DNA of 64,000 nt from DAOULT01 sp964646625 (GTDB lineage: Bacteria; Chloroflexota; Anaerolineae; CAZYHC01). Positions 1-8,978 of this stretch are shown in pieces. Positions within the stretch are counted from its first letter, which is position 1. Each line of letters opens with the position of its first letter. The notes beneath the pieces are model-generated. The model ran no database searches and was not told where the DNA came from. It was given only the letters and a program-made list of their open reading frames with translations. The stretch covers positions 1 to 64,000 of the forward strand of contig CAZYHC010000005.1 of assembly GCA_964646625.1 (NCBI GenBank), in the 5' to 3' direction. The translations under genes were made by a program, and so were the position numbers.

Positions 1-943
1 AGAAAGGGCAGCCCGGCGGCAGGGTGGCGAGATCGGGCACCAGGCCGGGAATGGGGTAAATTTTTTCCTCTTTTTTCCCGATACGCGGCAGACATCTCAA
101 GAGTCCCTGGGTGTAAGGGTGTTTGGGATCACTCACTACCTCTTCCGTTGAGCCTTTTTCCACCATTTGCCCGGCGTACATGACGATTATATCTTCACAG
201 AACTCGGCTATCAATCCCAGGTTATGAGTCACCAGGATAATGCTTGTGCCGCGCTCCTGATTAATGTGATCCAGGAGGTCCATGATCTGAGCCTGGATGG
301 TAACATCCAGGGCGGTGGTGGGTTCGTCGGCCAGCAGCACTTTCGGCTCGCAGGCCAGGGCGATGGCGATGATGGCCCGCTGCTGCATCCCCCCCGAAAA
401 TTCGTGAGGATATCGCCTGGCCCTTGCCGCCGGCGAGGGAAGCCCTACGGCTTTCATAAGCTCAACCACCCGCCTGTGCTCTTCTGCTTCCCTCTTGCGG
501 TCGAGAAGGCGCGAAAGAAGGCCGCTTGAATCGGGCACGATGCCGTGAATACGCAGAGATTCACGGATTTGCTCTCCTACGGGAAACACAGGGTTTAGAG
601 TAGTCAAGGGGTCCTGGAAGATCATGGCAATATCCTTACCCCTGATCTCCCTCATTTCCACGGGGGATTTTTCCAGCAGGGTCTCCCCCCGGAAGATAAT
701 CTCCCCTTCCACGATTCTACCGGGGTGTGGGACCAGCCTCAGGATAGAAAGCAGGCTAACGCTCTTCCCCGACCCCGATTCTCCCACGATGCCCAGTTTT
801 CCCCCTTCGCCCACCCCATAGCTGAAATCGTCTACAGCCTTTACCAGGCCGCGCCGCGTGGGAAAAACGGTGGTCAGGTTGCGCAGTTCCAATATCTTCT
901 CTTCTTTTTTCCCCGCTCCGGTTACATTTACCTGGGAAGTCAT
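1..943 (-). CDS. Peptide-type ABC importer ATPase (DppD/OppD), 3' end cut by window edge
   Basis: Cytoplasmic ATPase that powers a family-5 (oligopeptide/nickel type) importer. Translating the minus strand from ATG at 943 gives 314 codons before the window ends. Visible are Walker A GESGSGKS (about residues 54-61), Q-loop FQDP (about 109-112), signature FSGGMQQR (about 182-189), Walker B LLADEP and the H-loop THN. The truncated end reaches the PIPG...LPPGCPF region that begins the oligopeptide-type C-terminal extension, so only a short tail is missing. Start chosen at ATG 943, preceded by AAGGGTG and lying 15 bases after the C45 gene stop. It is the last visible gene of the operon; a DppF partner may lie outside the window. 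Confidence 0.93.
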   Translation of the reverse strand, partial: MTSQVNVTGAGKKEEKILELRNLTTVFPTRRGLVKAVDDFSYGVGEGGKLGIVGESGSGKSVSLLSILRLVPHPGRIVEGEIIFRGETLLEKSPVEMREIRGKDIAMIFQDPLTTLNPVFPVGEQIRESLRIHGIVPDSSGLLSRLLDRKREAEEHRRVVELMKAVGLPSPAARARRYPHEFSGGMQQRAIIAIALACEPKVLLADEPTTALDVTIQAQIMDLLDHINQERGTSIILVTHNLGLIAEFCEDIIVMYAGQMVEKGSTEEVVSDPKHPYTQGLLRCLPRIGKKEEKIYPIPGLVPDLATLPPGCPF

Positions 944-958
944 CTGCGAATCACCCTT

Positions 959-2017
959 TTACGAGATTGCCAATTCGTCATACTCTCCCTGGCAGGGGTA
1001 GCCGTGGCGGAAAAGCAATTTTCTCTCCCCAGGGAGATAAATGGCGGTGGAGATAGTGCTTACCTTATGGCCCCTTATCTCTTCCTCGTGGCGGCAAAGC
1101 GCTTCACTCTCGTGCGAGCCCATGATTTTCCTGGCCCAACAGGCATCAATTGTGCCCCAGGCGGTCTTTAGCTCCTTGCTTAATTTCCCATGCCGCCGCA
1201 CGGAATTTTCCTGATGCGGGTCCGAAAAATCTTTACCCTGCAAATCGGGGGTAACAAAATGGTTGGTGCTGACCAGAAAGCCGCCCTGAGTTTCGAGTTG
1301 CCCATAATTTTCGTGCCCTACCTCAAAGACGGCCAGGTTCCCTTCTCTATCGGCCAGGATAAGGTTACTGCCACCCATGCGTTCTGCCTGGCGCAGGTAG
1401 GAGAGAGCGGCAGGGACGCTATCGCAATTTTCCATGAGGTACATCATCAAGCCGTAGGTAGGCAGGCCCAATCCTTCATCTTTGGAGCGCACGCGGCTAT
1501 CGGCCACGCAAAGCCCGGCGGAATTCACCCCGGAGCTAAAAACGCCGGGGCTTCCGGCGCTCCCTACGCAAAGATAGGGGTATCCTGCCTGGGGAGCGGC
1601 TCCGATCACGATCTGCAAAGGGAGGTGGTCAAGGCTGTAATCCCTGTTTTTGGCCAGAATGGGCCCGCCGTTCTCTGTGGCTTTCCCGGAGGCGGCCCAG
1701 GTGCTGCAACCTTCTCCCCGGCTCAGACCTAAACCATCCTCCAGAAAAGAGGCCAGATCGTAAAGCAGTAAGTCTGTGAAATCTATCTCCAACCCCTCGG
1801 CCTGGCCGCGAATCATTTCTAAAACAGGGCCAGCCAGTTTTTCATACCCTTTTTCGAAGAACTGCTCCAGGCCCTCTCGTTCCCGCAAGGGTTTAAGGCG
1901 GCTTTCCAGGGCCTTCAGAATAAGGGGGCGCAGGTCTTTCACCTGAAGGGCGTGCTGTTTGCCCATCCGATAGTGATCGCCGCGTACTTCGACTAATCTC
2001 ATTTGCCGTTCCTTCAT
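959..2017 (-). CDS. C45-family autoproteolytic acyltransferase/hydrolase (isopenicillin N acyltransferase-like)
   Basis: Ntn-hydrolase of the acyl-CoA:6-aminopenicillanate acyltransferase/AAT family, which cleaves or transfers an acyl group on an amide. Such enzymes mature by self-cleavage before a cysteine that becomes the N-terminal nucleophile. Here the candidate is Cys104 in GEGCSTWA, close to Cys103 of the fungal enzyme, followed by the family-like segment GGPILAKNRDY. Start chosen at ATG 2017 because it forms an ATGA overlap with the upstream permease stop; 352 aa. A longer frame reaching 2122 lies wholly inside the permease and is rejected. No signal peptide is seen, so it probably acts in the cytoplasm on an imported N-acylated amino acid or peptide. 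Substrate not determinable. Confidence 0.85.
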   Translation of the reverse strand: MKERQMRLVEVRGDHYRMGKQHALQVKDLRPLILKALESRLKPLREREGLEQFFEKGYEKLAGPVLEMIRGQAEGLEIDFTDLLLYDLASFLEDGLGLSRGEGCSTWAASGKATENGGPILAKNRDYSLDHLPLQIVIGAAPQAGYPYLCVGSAGSPGVFSSGVNSAGLCVADSRVRSKDEGLGLPTYGLMMYLMENCDSVPAALSYLRQAERMGGSNLILADREGNLAVFEVGHENYGQLETQGGFLVSTNHFVTPDLQGKDFSDPHQENSVRRHGKLSKELKTAWGTIDACWARKIMGSHESEALCRHEEEIRGHKVSTISTAIYLPGERKLLFRHGYPCQGEYDELAIS

Positions 2018-2946
2018 TCGATCTTGAGTCTGGGATCCAGGATATCGCGCAGGCCCTCTCCAAAAAGGTTGATGGAAAGCACCAGGATAAGAATAGCCAT
2101 GCCCGGCAAGGTAGAAACCCACCAGGCAGTACTCAGGTAGTTTCTGCCCTCGGCCACCATCGAGCCCCAGGCGGGGGTAGGGGGCTGAATCCCCAGCCCC
2201 AAAAAACTCAAGGAGGCTTCCATGATGATCATGGAGCCCATGCGCAGCGTGCCCAGCACCAGAACGGAATGGAAAATATTAGGCAAGATCTCGGAAGCAA
2301 TGATGGCCAGGTCTGGTTGTCCCACCACTTTGGCCGCCTCTACGTACTCTTTGGTCTTTTCGGCCAGTATCTCTCCGCGCACCAGGCGGAAAAACATCAC
2401 CCAGCCCTTGAAGATGAGGGCCAAAATAAGGTTGCGGAAGCCAGGGCCCATAAAAGCCATGACCGCGATAGCGAAGATAAGGAAAGGGAAAGCCATCAGG
2501 AGGTCGGCAAAACGCGAGATAAGCTCGTCTATCCAGCCCCGGTAGTACCCGGCTATCGCTCCCAGGGTGGTACCAACCAGCACGGAAATGCCTACCGCCA
2601 GAATGCCCACCAGCAGAGAAACGCGCGCCCCGTAGATGATACGGGTCAAAAGATCCCTGCCCTGCAAATCGGTCCCCAGGAGGTAAGCGGTTTCTCCTTC
2701 CCCTGCCCTGACCCAGGAAGGGGGGATAGTTCTGGTCCTGAGACTACCCAGGGTAGGGCTGTAAGGTGTAATATGAGGAGCAAAAATGGCGGCAAGAACA
2801 TAGGTCAGCACAATGATTCCGCCCAACAGGGCAAAAGGATATCTTCTGAGCTCATCCAGAAATCCCAGGAAGTTGCGCCCCAATATCCGCACCTGGATGC
2901 CTAAAGAATACCAGAAATCGGCCGCTGTTTTGCTTAGATAAGCCAT
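2014..2946 (-). CDS. Peptide-type ABC importer permease, DppC/OppC class
   Basis: Inner-membrane subunit of the importer, 310 aa. It has the DppC layout: a cytoplasmic N-terminus, a first membrane helix near residues 35-55, an outer segment ending in LLGTDLQGRDLLTRIIYGARVSL, then a five-helix core. The coupling (EAA-like) loop EYVEAAKVVGQ...ASEILPN contacts the ATPase. It starts 12 bases after the DppB-type gene, with GAGG upstream, and its stop overlaps the C45 start, so the two should be translationally coupled. Confidence 0.94.
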   Translation of the reverse strand: MAYLSKTAADFWYSLGIQVRILGRNFLGFLDELRRYPFALLGGIIVLTYVLAAIFAPHITPYSPTLGSLRTRTIPPSWVRAGEGETAYLLGTDLQGRDLLTRIIYGARVSLLVGILAVGISVLVGTTLGAIAGYYRGWIDELISRFADLLMAFPFLIFAIAVMAFMGPGFRNLILALIFKGWVMFFRLVRGEILAEKTKEYVEAAKVVGQPDLAIIASEILPNIFHSVLVLGTLRMGSMIIMEASLSFLGLGIQPPTPAWGSMVAEGRNYLSTAWWVSTLPGMAILILVLSINLFGEGLRDILDPRLKIE

Positions 2947-2958
2947 GTCGCTTCAACC

Positions 2959-3969
2959 TCAGAGCGTTATTTTGGGGTTCAAATAAGTATAAAGGATATC
3001 TACAATCAGATTGGCGATGACGAAGGTAAAGGCGTAAACCATGACCGCGCCCTGCACCAGAGGGAAATCCCTGGCGAAGATGGATTTCACCACCAGGCTA
3101 CCCAACCCCGGCCAGGCAAAGATGGTTTCCACGATCATGTTCCCACCCAGCAGGACCCCCACCTGGAGGCCCACCACCGTAACAGTAGGGATGAGGGCAT
3201 TACGCAAGGCATGTTTCATGACCACCAGGTACTCTATCTGTCCTTTGGCGCGGGCCAGCATGATGTAATCCTGGCGCAAGATTTCCAACATGCTGGAGCG
3301 CAAAACCCTGGCCACAATTGCTGCCAGGGAAGCGCCCAGGGTGACGGAAGGCAGGACAAGATGGCTCAGGCTGCTTACCAGGGCCGTCACGTTGAGGGTG
3401 AGAATGCTATCCAGGACGTAAAAGCCGGTAACGGTTTGCAACCCGGCCTCGTAATCGATCCGCCCCGAAACGGGCAAAAGCTTAAAGCGGACAGAAAGCA
3501 ATAAGATCAAAATAATGCCCAGCCAGAAGTTGGGCATGGAAATGCCTAAGAACGCTCCGGCCATGCTCAGCCGGTCTACAAGGGAATATTGCCTCACCGC
3601 AGAGATAATGCCGATGGGAACTGCTACTAAAAGCCCAAAAATGAGCGCTCCCAGGGCCAACTCGATAGTAGCTGGCAGCCTTTCGGCAACAAGGGTGCTG
3701 ACCGGGGCGTGGCGGATGTAAGAATTGCCCAGGTCCCCCTGCACTGCTCCGCTCAAAAAAAGAAGAAGTTGCTTCCAGAGCGGTTCGTCCAGGTGAAATT
3801 GTTGGCGCAGGTTTTCTATCTCTCTCTCGGAAACGTAACCTGTATCCCCCATCATGATGTCCACCGGATCGCCGGGGGTGAGGCGCATAAAGAAAAAGAC
3901 CAGAATGGCTACCCCTAACATGATGGGGATAGTAGCCAGGGCCCGTTCCAGAATTTTCACTGCTCTCAT
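2959..3969 (-). CDS. Peptide-type ABC importer permease, DppB/OppB class
   Basis: Inner-membrane subunit, 336 aa, normal length for the class. Begins with the typical N-terminal helix followed by RLTPGDPVDIMMG, then the conserved HLDEPLWKQLL...GDLGNSY segment and the coupling loop DYIMLARAKGQIEYLVVMKHALRNALIP. It pairs with the downstream DppC-type subunit. Ribosome binding site is weak (GGTGAT). About 100 bases separate it from the binding-protein gene, and that gap holds a perfect hairpin, suggesting lower expression than the binding protein. Confidence 0.94.
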   Translation of the reverse strand: MRAVKILERALATIPIMLGVAILVFFFMRLTPGDPVDIMMGDTGYVSEREIENLRQQFHLDEPLWKQLLLFLSGAVQGDLGNSYIRHAPVSTLVAERLPATIELALGALIFGLLVAVPIGIISAVRQYSLVDRLSMAGAFLGISMPNFWLGIILILLLSVRFKLLPVSGRIDYEAGLQTVTGFYVLDSILTLNVTALVSSLSHLVLPSVTLGASLAAIVARVLRSSMLEILRQDYIMLARAKGQIEYLVVMKHALRNALIPTVTVVGLQVGVLLGGNMIVETIFAWPGLGSLVVKSIFARDFPLVQGAVMVYAFTFVIANLIVDILYTYLNPKITL

Positions 3970-4002
3970 GATAGATCACCACACTTTTATACATGTAGCT
4001 TA

Positions 4003-4035
4003 AGGTGCCTGGCACTCTGGAAGTGCCAGGCACCT
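4003..4035 (-). promoter_or_regulatory. Hairpin in binding-protein/permease gap; member of AGTGCC palindrome family
   Basis: Perfect 14-bp inverted repeat: AGGTGCCTGGCACT at 4003-4016 and AGTGCCAGGCACCT at 4022-4035, with a 5-base loop. No U-run follows on the minus strand, so it looks more like an mRNA-stabilising or partial-attenuation hairpin than a full terminator. The core recurs elsewhere in the window (10120, 36820, 36870, 57456, 58492). Confidence 0.7.
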
Positions 4036-4065
4036 GACCCTCGTGATTTTCTCCGGCCGAGCCTT

Positions 4066-5694
4066 TTACTCTTTTAGCCAGACGTCGTGCATATTTTCGC
4101 GGCTATCGGGGCTGGGGGCCCAATTCTGCACCGCGATCGTGGAGGCTTCCACTTCTTCGGGGACGAAGAGGAAAACGCCAGGGGCTTCTTCGTAAACGGT
4201 GCCCTGCGCTTCGTCGTAAATTTCATGGCGCTTTTCCACATCGTTTTCCACTTCTCCGGCCTCGATGAGTTCATCTACCCGCTCGTTGGAGTAGGTAGAG
4301 TAGTTGCCGCGCCCGTAGGGGCTTCCTTCCACGTAGGTGTGCCACTTGGCCTCGAAGTGGCCTACAGGATCGAAGGCCGAATCGCCCCAGCTACCCACGA
4401 AAGCGGTGCGCTCCCCGCCGAGAAGCAAAGGCCTGAGGGTAGCCATATCCCAGATGCGCACGGTAGCATCAATGCCGATCTCGCGCAGTTGCCCGGCGAT
4501 GGCCTCGACGTATTCCTTATCTGTCTCTGTGGTATCAATGGTAAAGGAGAAGGGATTCCCGTCTTTATCCAGAGTGCCATCCCCATCGGTATCTTTCCAG
4601 CCCGCTTCCTCCAGGAGAGAGAGGGCCTCATCTGGATCGTAGCCGTAAGGCTCCAAAGTGAGGTCTGCAAAGTTGTTGTAAGGGGACAGGGCGCCGGCCA
4701 GGACTGTGGCCCTTCCATCCAGAATCTTTTCCACGATGAGGTCCACATCGACGGCGTAGTTCATGGCCTGGCGCACGAGCACATCGTCAAAGGGGGCCTG
4801 GTGCACGTTCATTTCCATCCAGCGGGGCCGCGTCCCGCCAGTGGTCTTAACCGCCACGTTGGGGTCTTCTTCCAGCACGGGGATCATCTGCGCCGGGACC
4901 ATATCGATAACCTGCACCTCTCCGGCCTGCAAGGCCGCTACCCTGGTGGAGGCTTCGGGGATGAAGCGGAAGATCACCCGCTCCAGGAAAGGAGGCCCCA
5001 CCGGAGGCAAATCGTCAGCCCCGCCGTAGTAATCCTCAAAGCGTTCCACGACGATCTGCTCATCGAGCTTCCCTTCCACGAATTTGAAGGGGCCGCAGCC
5101 GATAGGATGCTTCAAGAAGCCTTCGGTCCCTACTTCTTCAAAGTAATCTTTGGGCAGGATTTGCTGATGGACCAGCATCTGCAAAGCCGGGGGCCAGGGG
5201 TCGCTGAGAATCAAGCGCACGGTGTACTCATCCATGACTTCCACGCTCTCCAGGGGCCCGGTAAGCCCTTTGCGGGGGGAGGTATGAGGTTCGGGGTATT
5301 CGATCATATTTTCCTGGATGATACGGTCGAAAGTGAACTTGACGTCTTCGGCGGTGAGGTCTTCGCCGTTATGGAAGGTTACACCTTCCTTGAGCTTGAA
5401 TTCCAGGATGGTAGGCTCAACCCATTCGTAGGATTCGGCCAGTTCCAGGACTACCTGGTTATCTCGCGTGCGTGTTACCAACCCGTCGAACATGTTGCGG
5501 ATTACGGTCTCCGTGTAGCGGTCGCGGTAATCGGCTGGGTCCAGGGTAGTAATGGAGGCGGTAGAAAGCCCTATAACCAGGGTGCCTCCTGGCTGAGGCT
5601 CTTCCTGCACCAGGGGAGCCGCGCCTGTCACCACTGGAAGAGCCAGTAGCAATGAAAGAACTACAACCGTGCTTACTAATTTCAACCTGTGCAT
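4066..5694 (-). CDS. Family-5 (peptide-type) ABC solute-binding protein
   Basis: Extracytoplasmic receptor that delivers substrate to the downstream permeases. 542 aa from the ATG at 5694. A longer frame starts at 5739, but AAAGGAGG sits just upstream of 5694 and the sequence then begins MHRLKLVSTVVVLSLLLALP, a normal Sec signal peptide ending near GAAP. SBP_bac_5 hallmarks follow: GGTLVIGL, DPADYRD...NMFDGLV, and the EFKLKEGVTFHNGEDLTAEDVKFTFDR region. First gene of the operon, with a strong promoter at 5955-5983. The C-terminus is unremarkable. Ligand is likely a peptide or acyl-amino acid, given the C45 hydrolase in the operon. Confidence 0.93.
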   Translation of the reverse strand: MHRLKLVSTVVVLSLLLALPVVTGAAPLVQEEPQPGGTLVIGLSTASITTLDPADYRDRYTETVIRNMFDGLVTRTRDNQVVLELAESYEWVEPTILEFKLKEGVTFHNGEDLTAEDVKFTFDRIIQENMIEYPEPHTSPRKGLTGPLESVEVMDEYTVRLILSDPWPPALQMLVHQQILPKDYFEEVGTEGFLKHPIGCGPFKFVEGKLDEQIVVERFEDYYGGADDLPPVGPPFLERVIFRFIPEASTRVAALQAGEVQVIDMVPAQMIPVLEEDPNVAVKTTGGTRPRWMEMNVHQAPFDDVLVRQAMNYAVDVDLIVEKILDGRATVLAGALSPYNNFADLTLEPYGYDPDEALSLLEEAGWKDTDGDGTLDKDGNPFSFTIDTTETDKEYVEAIAGQLREIGIDATVRIWDMATLRPLLLGGERTAFVGSWGDSAFDPVGHFEAKWHTYVEGSPYGRGNYSTYSNERVDELIEAGEVENDVEKRHEIYDEAQGTVYEEAPGVFLFVPEEVEASTIAVQNWAPSPDSRENMHDVWLKE

Positions 5695-5954
5695 TTTCTT
5701 TCCTCCTTTGTTCTCAGTACGGTTGATTTTTTCCAACAAACTTACTGGAGTGGCCCAGACTCCGGTTTATGGTCTCTGGAGGCCCTTTTTCACCTCCTAT
5801 TCTCTTGATAGCAACTGTTCAGGATATAACGCTCCTTAAATTTAGAAGGAGCAGTATCAATCTTTTTTATCACTATGTTTTTTTCGCTCCATCACCTCCT
5901 TTTCCAAATCACCCTGCTCTGTTCCAAAAAACCGCTTTGTCCGTAACTTATTAT

Positions 5955-5983
5955 ATTATACCATGTAGTAGCCAAAAGGTCAA
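5955..5983 (-). promoter_or_regulatory. Sigma70-like promoter of the first importer operon
   Basis: On the minus strand TTGACC (5983-5978), a 17-base spacer, then TATAAT (5960-5955). Predicted transcript start near 5948, about 250 bases before the binding-protein start at 5694. Confidence 0.75.
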
Positions 5984-6121
5984 CCGTGCGAGCGACGATT
6001 GAACTTTTCCAGACGGTTCCTAAAAATTCCTCAGCCACTCAAAAGTAATTATATACAAAAGCGAAGACCCCGTCAAGAGCCTTCGAGCAACTTTTTGCAA
6101 ATAATTCTTCGCCCCTAACCA

Positions 6122-6150
6122 TTGCGCCAGGGCGAGAATCGTGATATAAT
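6122..6150 (+). promoter_or_regulatory. Sigma70-like promoter of the DUF917 gene run
   Basis: TTGCGC (6122-6127), 17-base spacer, perfect TATAAT (6145-6150). The expected start near 6157 leaves a short leader containing GGAGGAG at 6173-6179 before the TTG start at 6187. Confidence 0.7.
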
Positions 6151-6186
6151 AGTGACCGAAGAAACCATACCTGGAGGAGCAGCGCC

Positions 6187-7290
6187 TTGAAGCTGGACGG
6201 GCAGGTAAGTGAAGCAGCGGTTCTCGGTGGAGCGGTTCTGGGCGGCGGCGGTGGGGGCCTGATTGAAGAAGGGTTCAGGCTGGCCGAACTGGCCCTGGAG
6301 TTGGGCGACCCTTACCTGGTGGACATAGATGAGCTTGACGAAAAGGATATTGTGCTAACCGTCTCGGCGGTCGGGGCTCCGGCGGCTAAAGAGCAATACG
6401 TGAAAGCGCGGCACTACCTGCGGGCGATAGAATTGATACAGAACCAAACCGGCCTGGAGGTCAAGGGCCTCATCAGCAGCGAAAATGGGGCGCTGAGCAC
6501 GGTTAACGGCTGGGTGCAATCCGCTTTGCTGGGCATCCCGGTGGTGGATGCTCCTTGCGACGGCCGGGCCCACCCCACCGGGCTGATGGGGTCGATGGGC
6601 CTGCAACGGCTCAAAGGTTACGTATCGTACCAGGCCGCCGTGGGCGGGAAACATTACCTGGAAATTTTGGCCCGTGGGCCGCTGGCAGATGCGGCCGACT
6701 TGGTGCGGCGGGCAGCGGTGCGGGCCGGCGGGATGGTAGCCGTAGCCCGAAATCCAATTCCTGTTAGTTATGTAAAGCAGCATGGCGCGCCCGGCGCTCT
6801 AAAACAGGCCATCGAAATCGGCCAGAATCTCCTGGCCCACCGTGAACGGGGCGGCAAAAAGGTCGCCGCAGCGGTAGCCGAAAGTTTGGGCGGAGAAGTC
6901 GTGGCCCACGGTGCGGTCCAAAAACTGACCCTGAGCACCGAGGGCGGCTTCGACCGGGGAGAAGTGCTGATCGACGCCGACGCAGGACAAAACGTGGCAC
7001 TGACCTTCTGGAACGAGTACATGACCCTGGAGGTCGAGGGCCAGAGGTTGGCCACTTTCCCCGATCTGATCGTCACTTTCGACGAAAACGGAACGCCCGT
7101 GGTCAGCGCCGAGATCCAGGAAGGGACTCGGCTCTACGTTATCCGGGCTCCCAAAGCAAATCTGATTCTGGGAGCCGGGCTGAAAGATATTCAGGGATAT
7201 CGCCAGATCGAAAGCATCATCGGTCGAGAGATGATCGCATACCTGAAAGGATGGGACGAGCTTGCTGAAACAAGTGCTGGAAATTCATGA
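6187..7290 (+). CDS. DUF917 / S-methyl-thiohydantoin desulfurase-like protein
   Basis: 367 aa, TTG start at 6187 with GGAGGAG seven bases upstream. It shows the DUF917 pattern: a glycine-rich N-terminus (VLGGAVLGGGGGGLIEEG), a VDIDELDEKD segment, SAVGAPAAKEQ, and IPVVDAPCDGRAHPTGLMGSMGL in the middle. The family is now named for S-methyl thiohydantoin desulfurase and is related to hydantoinase/oxoprolinase proteins. I infer a cytoplasmic role in breaking down a cyclic amide or ureide. It is the first of five enzyme genes; the next gene overlaps its end by 29 bases. Confidence 0.8.
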   Translation: MKLDGQVSEAAVLGGAVLGGGGGGLIEEGFRLAELALELGDPYLVDIDELDEKDIVLTVSAVGAPAAKEQYVKARHYLRAIELIQNQTGLEVKGLISSENGALSTVNGWVQSALLGIPVVDAPCDGRAHPTGLMGSMGLQRLKGYVSYQAAVGGKHYLEILARGPLADAADLVRRAAVRAGGMVAVARNPIPVSYVKQHGAPGALKQAIEIGQNLLAHRERGGKKVAAAVAESLGGEVVAHGAVQKLTLSTEGGFDRGEVLIDADAGQNVALTFWNEYMTLEVEGQRLATFPDLIVTFDENGTPVVSAEIQEGTRLYVIRAPKANLILGAGLKDIQGYRQIESIIGREMIAYLKGWDELAETSAGNS

Positions 7291-8191
7291 CCTGCTCGAT
7301 AGCGCCACAGTGAACGGCCAGACCGTAGCCGATTTTCTGCAAGCCAGAGGACTGGCCGAGGTCGCCACCGAAACGATCAGCGGCGAAAAGGGCAGCACCG
7401 ATTTCATCCGCATCCGCGTGCCGGGACTTGACGAGCAGGCGCCTGCGTTGGGGATTGTAGGACGGTTGGGCGGTATTGGGGCCAGGCCGGAAAGGATGGG
7501 CCTGGTCTCGGACGCCGAGGGAGCGATTGCCGCCCTGTCCTGCGCCCTCAAGCTGGCCGACATGCAGGCGCGCGGCGACCGCCTGAAGGGCGACGTGCTC
7601 ATCGCCACCCACATCTGTCCCCACGCCCCTACTGAACCGCACGAGCCTGTGCCTTTCATGGGTTCTCCGGTCGATATGGTCACCATGAACCGTTACGAAG
7701 TGAGCGCCGAGATGGCTGCCATCCTGTCCATCGACACCACCAGGGGCAACCGGGTCATCAACCACAAAGGCTTCGCCATCTCCCCCACCGTCAAGGAAGG
7801 ATACATCCTCAAAGTAAGCGACGACCTGTTAGATATCATGGAGAGGGTCACGGGCGCCTTGCCGGTGGTCTTGCCCATCACCACCCAGGACATTACCCCC
7901 TATGGAAACGGGCTCTATCACCTGAACAGCATCATGCAGCCCGCAGTGGCCACCACCAACCCGCTGGTAGGCGTAGCCATCACCGCCGAGGTTGCGGTGC
8001 CTGGCTGCGGCACCGGGGCCAACCAGGAGGTGGACGTCGAACTGGCCGCCCGTTTCTGCCTGGAAGTAGCCAAAGAATTCGGCCAGGGCCGGGCCCGTTT
8101 CTACGATGAGAACGAATTCGCCAGAATGGTGGAACTTTACGGTTCGATGAAAGTGTTGCAAACCTTTGGGAGAGACACAGGTGGAAACTAG
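7262..8191 (+). CDS. DUF1177 family protein
   Basis: 309 aa, TTG start overlapping the previous gene by 29 bases; GTG at 7274 is an alternative. Recognised as DUF1177 by LKQVLEIHDLLDSATVNGQTVADFL at the N-terminus and by GDVLIATHICPHAPTEPHEPVPFMGSPVDM in the middle; this His/Glu-rich stretch looks like a metal or catalytic centre. No biochemical function is known to me for the family. The tight overlaps on both sides argue that it acts in the same pathway as the DUF917 and AroM-like proteins. Confidence 0.78.
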   Translation: MLKQVLEIHDLLDSATVNGQTVADFLQARGLAEVATETISGEKGSTDFIRIRVPGLDEQAPALGIVGRLGGIGARPERMGLVSDAEGAIAALSCALKLADMQARGDRLKGDVLIATHICPHAPTEPHEPVPFMGSPVDMVTMNRYEVSAEMAAILSIDTTRGNRVINHKGFAISPTVKEGYILKVSDDLLDIMERVTGALPVVLPITTQDITPYGNGLYHLNSIMQPAVATTNPLVGVAITAEVAVPGCGTGANQEVDVELAARFCLEVAKEFGQGRARFYDENEFARMVELYGSMKVLQTFGRDTGGN

Positions 8192-8870
8192 CCCCAGGGT
8201 TGGTTTTGTTACCATTGGACAGAGCCCCCGAACAGACGTGATGGCCGATATTGCCCCCCTGCTCGCGGACCTCGAAATCCTGGAAGCAGGGGCGCTGGAC
8301 GACGTAACCGACCTGGCGGCGTTGGCCCCGACCGCTGGACAAGAGGAGAAGGTGCTGGTCAGCCGTTTACGGGACGGATCGCAGATAATTCTCGACGAGA
8401 GAAAAGTCATACCCCTGGTGCGAGAGCAGGTAAAGGCCATCAGCCAGCAAGGCGTCCGGCTGGTGGTGTTACTCTGCACCGGCGATTTTCCTGAACTTCA
8501 ACAACGAACTCAGCAACCAGGGCAAACCGTTCCCATCCTCTTCCCCGACCGCCTTCTACTTAATTTTGTGCGCTCTGTTCTACCACGGGAGGCTACCCTG
8601 GGCGTTCTCGTTCCCCTGCCGGAACAGGTAGAATGGAGCGCCGCACGCTGGCAGACAGTGTCCGAAGAGGTGCGCACCGTCAGCCTGTCTCCTTACGCCG
8701 CTTTCGAAACAGGTCTCCACCGGGTCGAGCAGTTGAAAAATCGCCACCTGATCGTCATGGATTGCATGGGCTACACTCAAAAGCACAAAGAAGCGGTCAG
8801 GCAGCTAGCAGGTTGTCCGGTGATCCTGCCCCGCACTCTCGTCGCCAGAGCGGTGCAGGAGCTAGCGTAG
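8181..8870 (+). CDS. AroM-family protein
   Basis: 229 aa from GTG 8181, chosen because GGGAGAG lies six bases upstream; an in-frame TTG at 8166 is less likely. The N-terminal PRVGFVTIGQSPRTDV, the later EAGALDDVTDLAALAP and LVVLLCTGDFP match AroM. The name comes from the E. coli aroL-aroM region; no activity is established. The fold resembles Asp/Glu racemase-like Rossmann proteins, and LLCTGDFP could hold the catalytic cysteine. Overlaps the DUF1177 gene by 11 bases. Confidence 0.8.
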   Translation: METSPRVGFVTIGQSPRTDVMADIAPLLADLEILEAGALDDVTDLAALAPTAGQEEKVLVSRLRDGSQIILDERKVIPLVREQVKAISQQGVRLVVLLCTGDFPELQQRTQQPGQTVPILFPDRLLLNFVRSVLPREATLGVLVPLPEQVEWSAARWQTVSEEVRTVSLSPYAAFETGLHRVEQLKNRHLIVMDCMGYTQKHKEAVRQLAGCPVILPRTLVARAVQELA

Positions 8871-8978
8871 TTCTGCCCAAGCCGTCACCACGAACCCAAA
8901 GCCTGGGATCGGCATTGCCCCATTAAAAAGTCAAAAACCATAATTTATCCTATAATCCATTGTTCAAAGGAGGAGACA

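Larger units (their letters stand above)
5695..6186. other. Divergent promoter region between two operons
   Basis: About 490 bases without a convincing protein gene. It holds a minus-strand promoter (5955-5983) and a plus-strand promoter (6122-6150). The minus-strand leader is about 250 nt. Within it an unusually complete Shine-Dalgarno AAAGGAGGTG (ending at 5893) directly precedes an 11-codon frame at 5892-5857 reading MERKKHSDKKD. This could be a leader peptide or chance. A 77-codon plus-strand frame at 5769-6002 has no ribosome binding site and is not supported. Confidence 0.6.

Noticed and set aside
4087..5649. 520-codon open frame on the plus strand
   Set aside because: Lies antisense to the family-5 binding-protein gene; no ribosome site and a composition typical of the reverse frame of a GC-rich gene.
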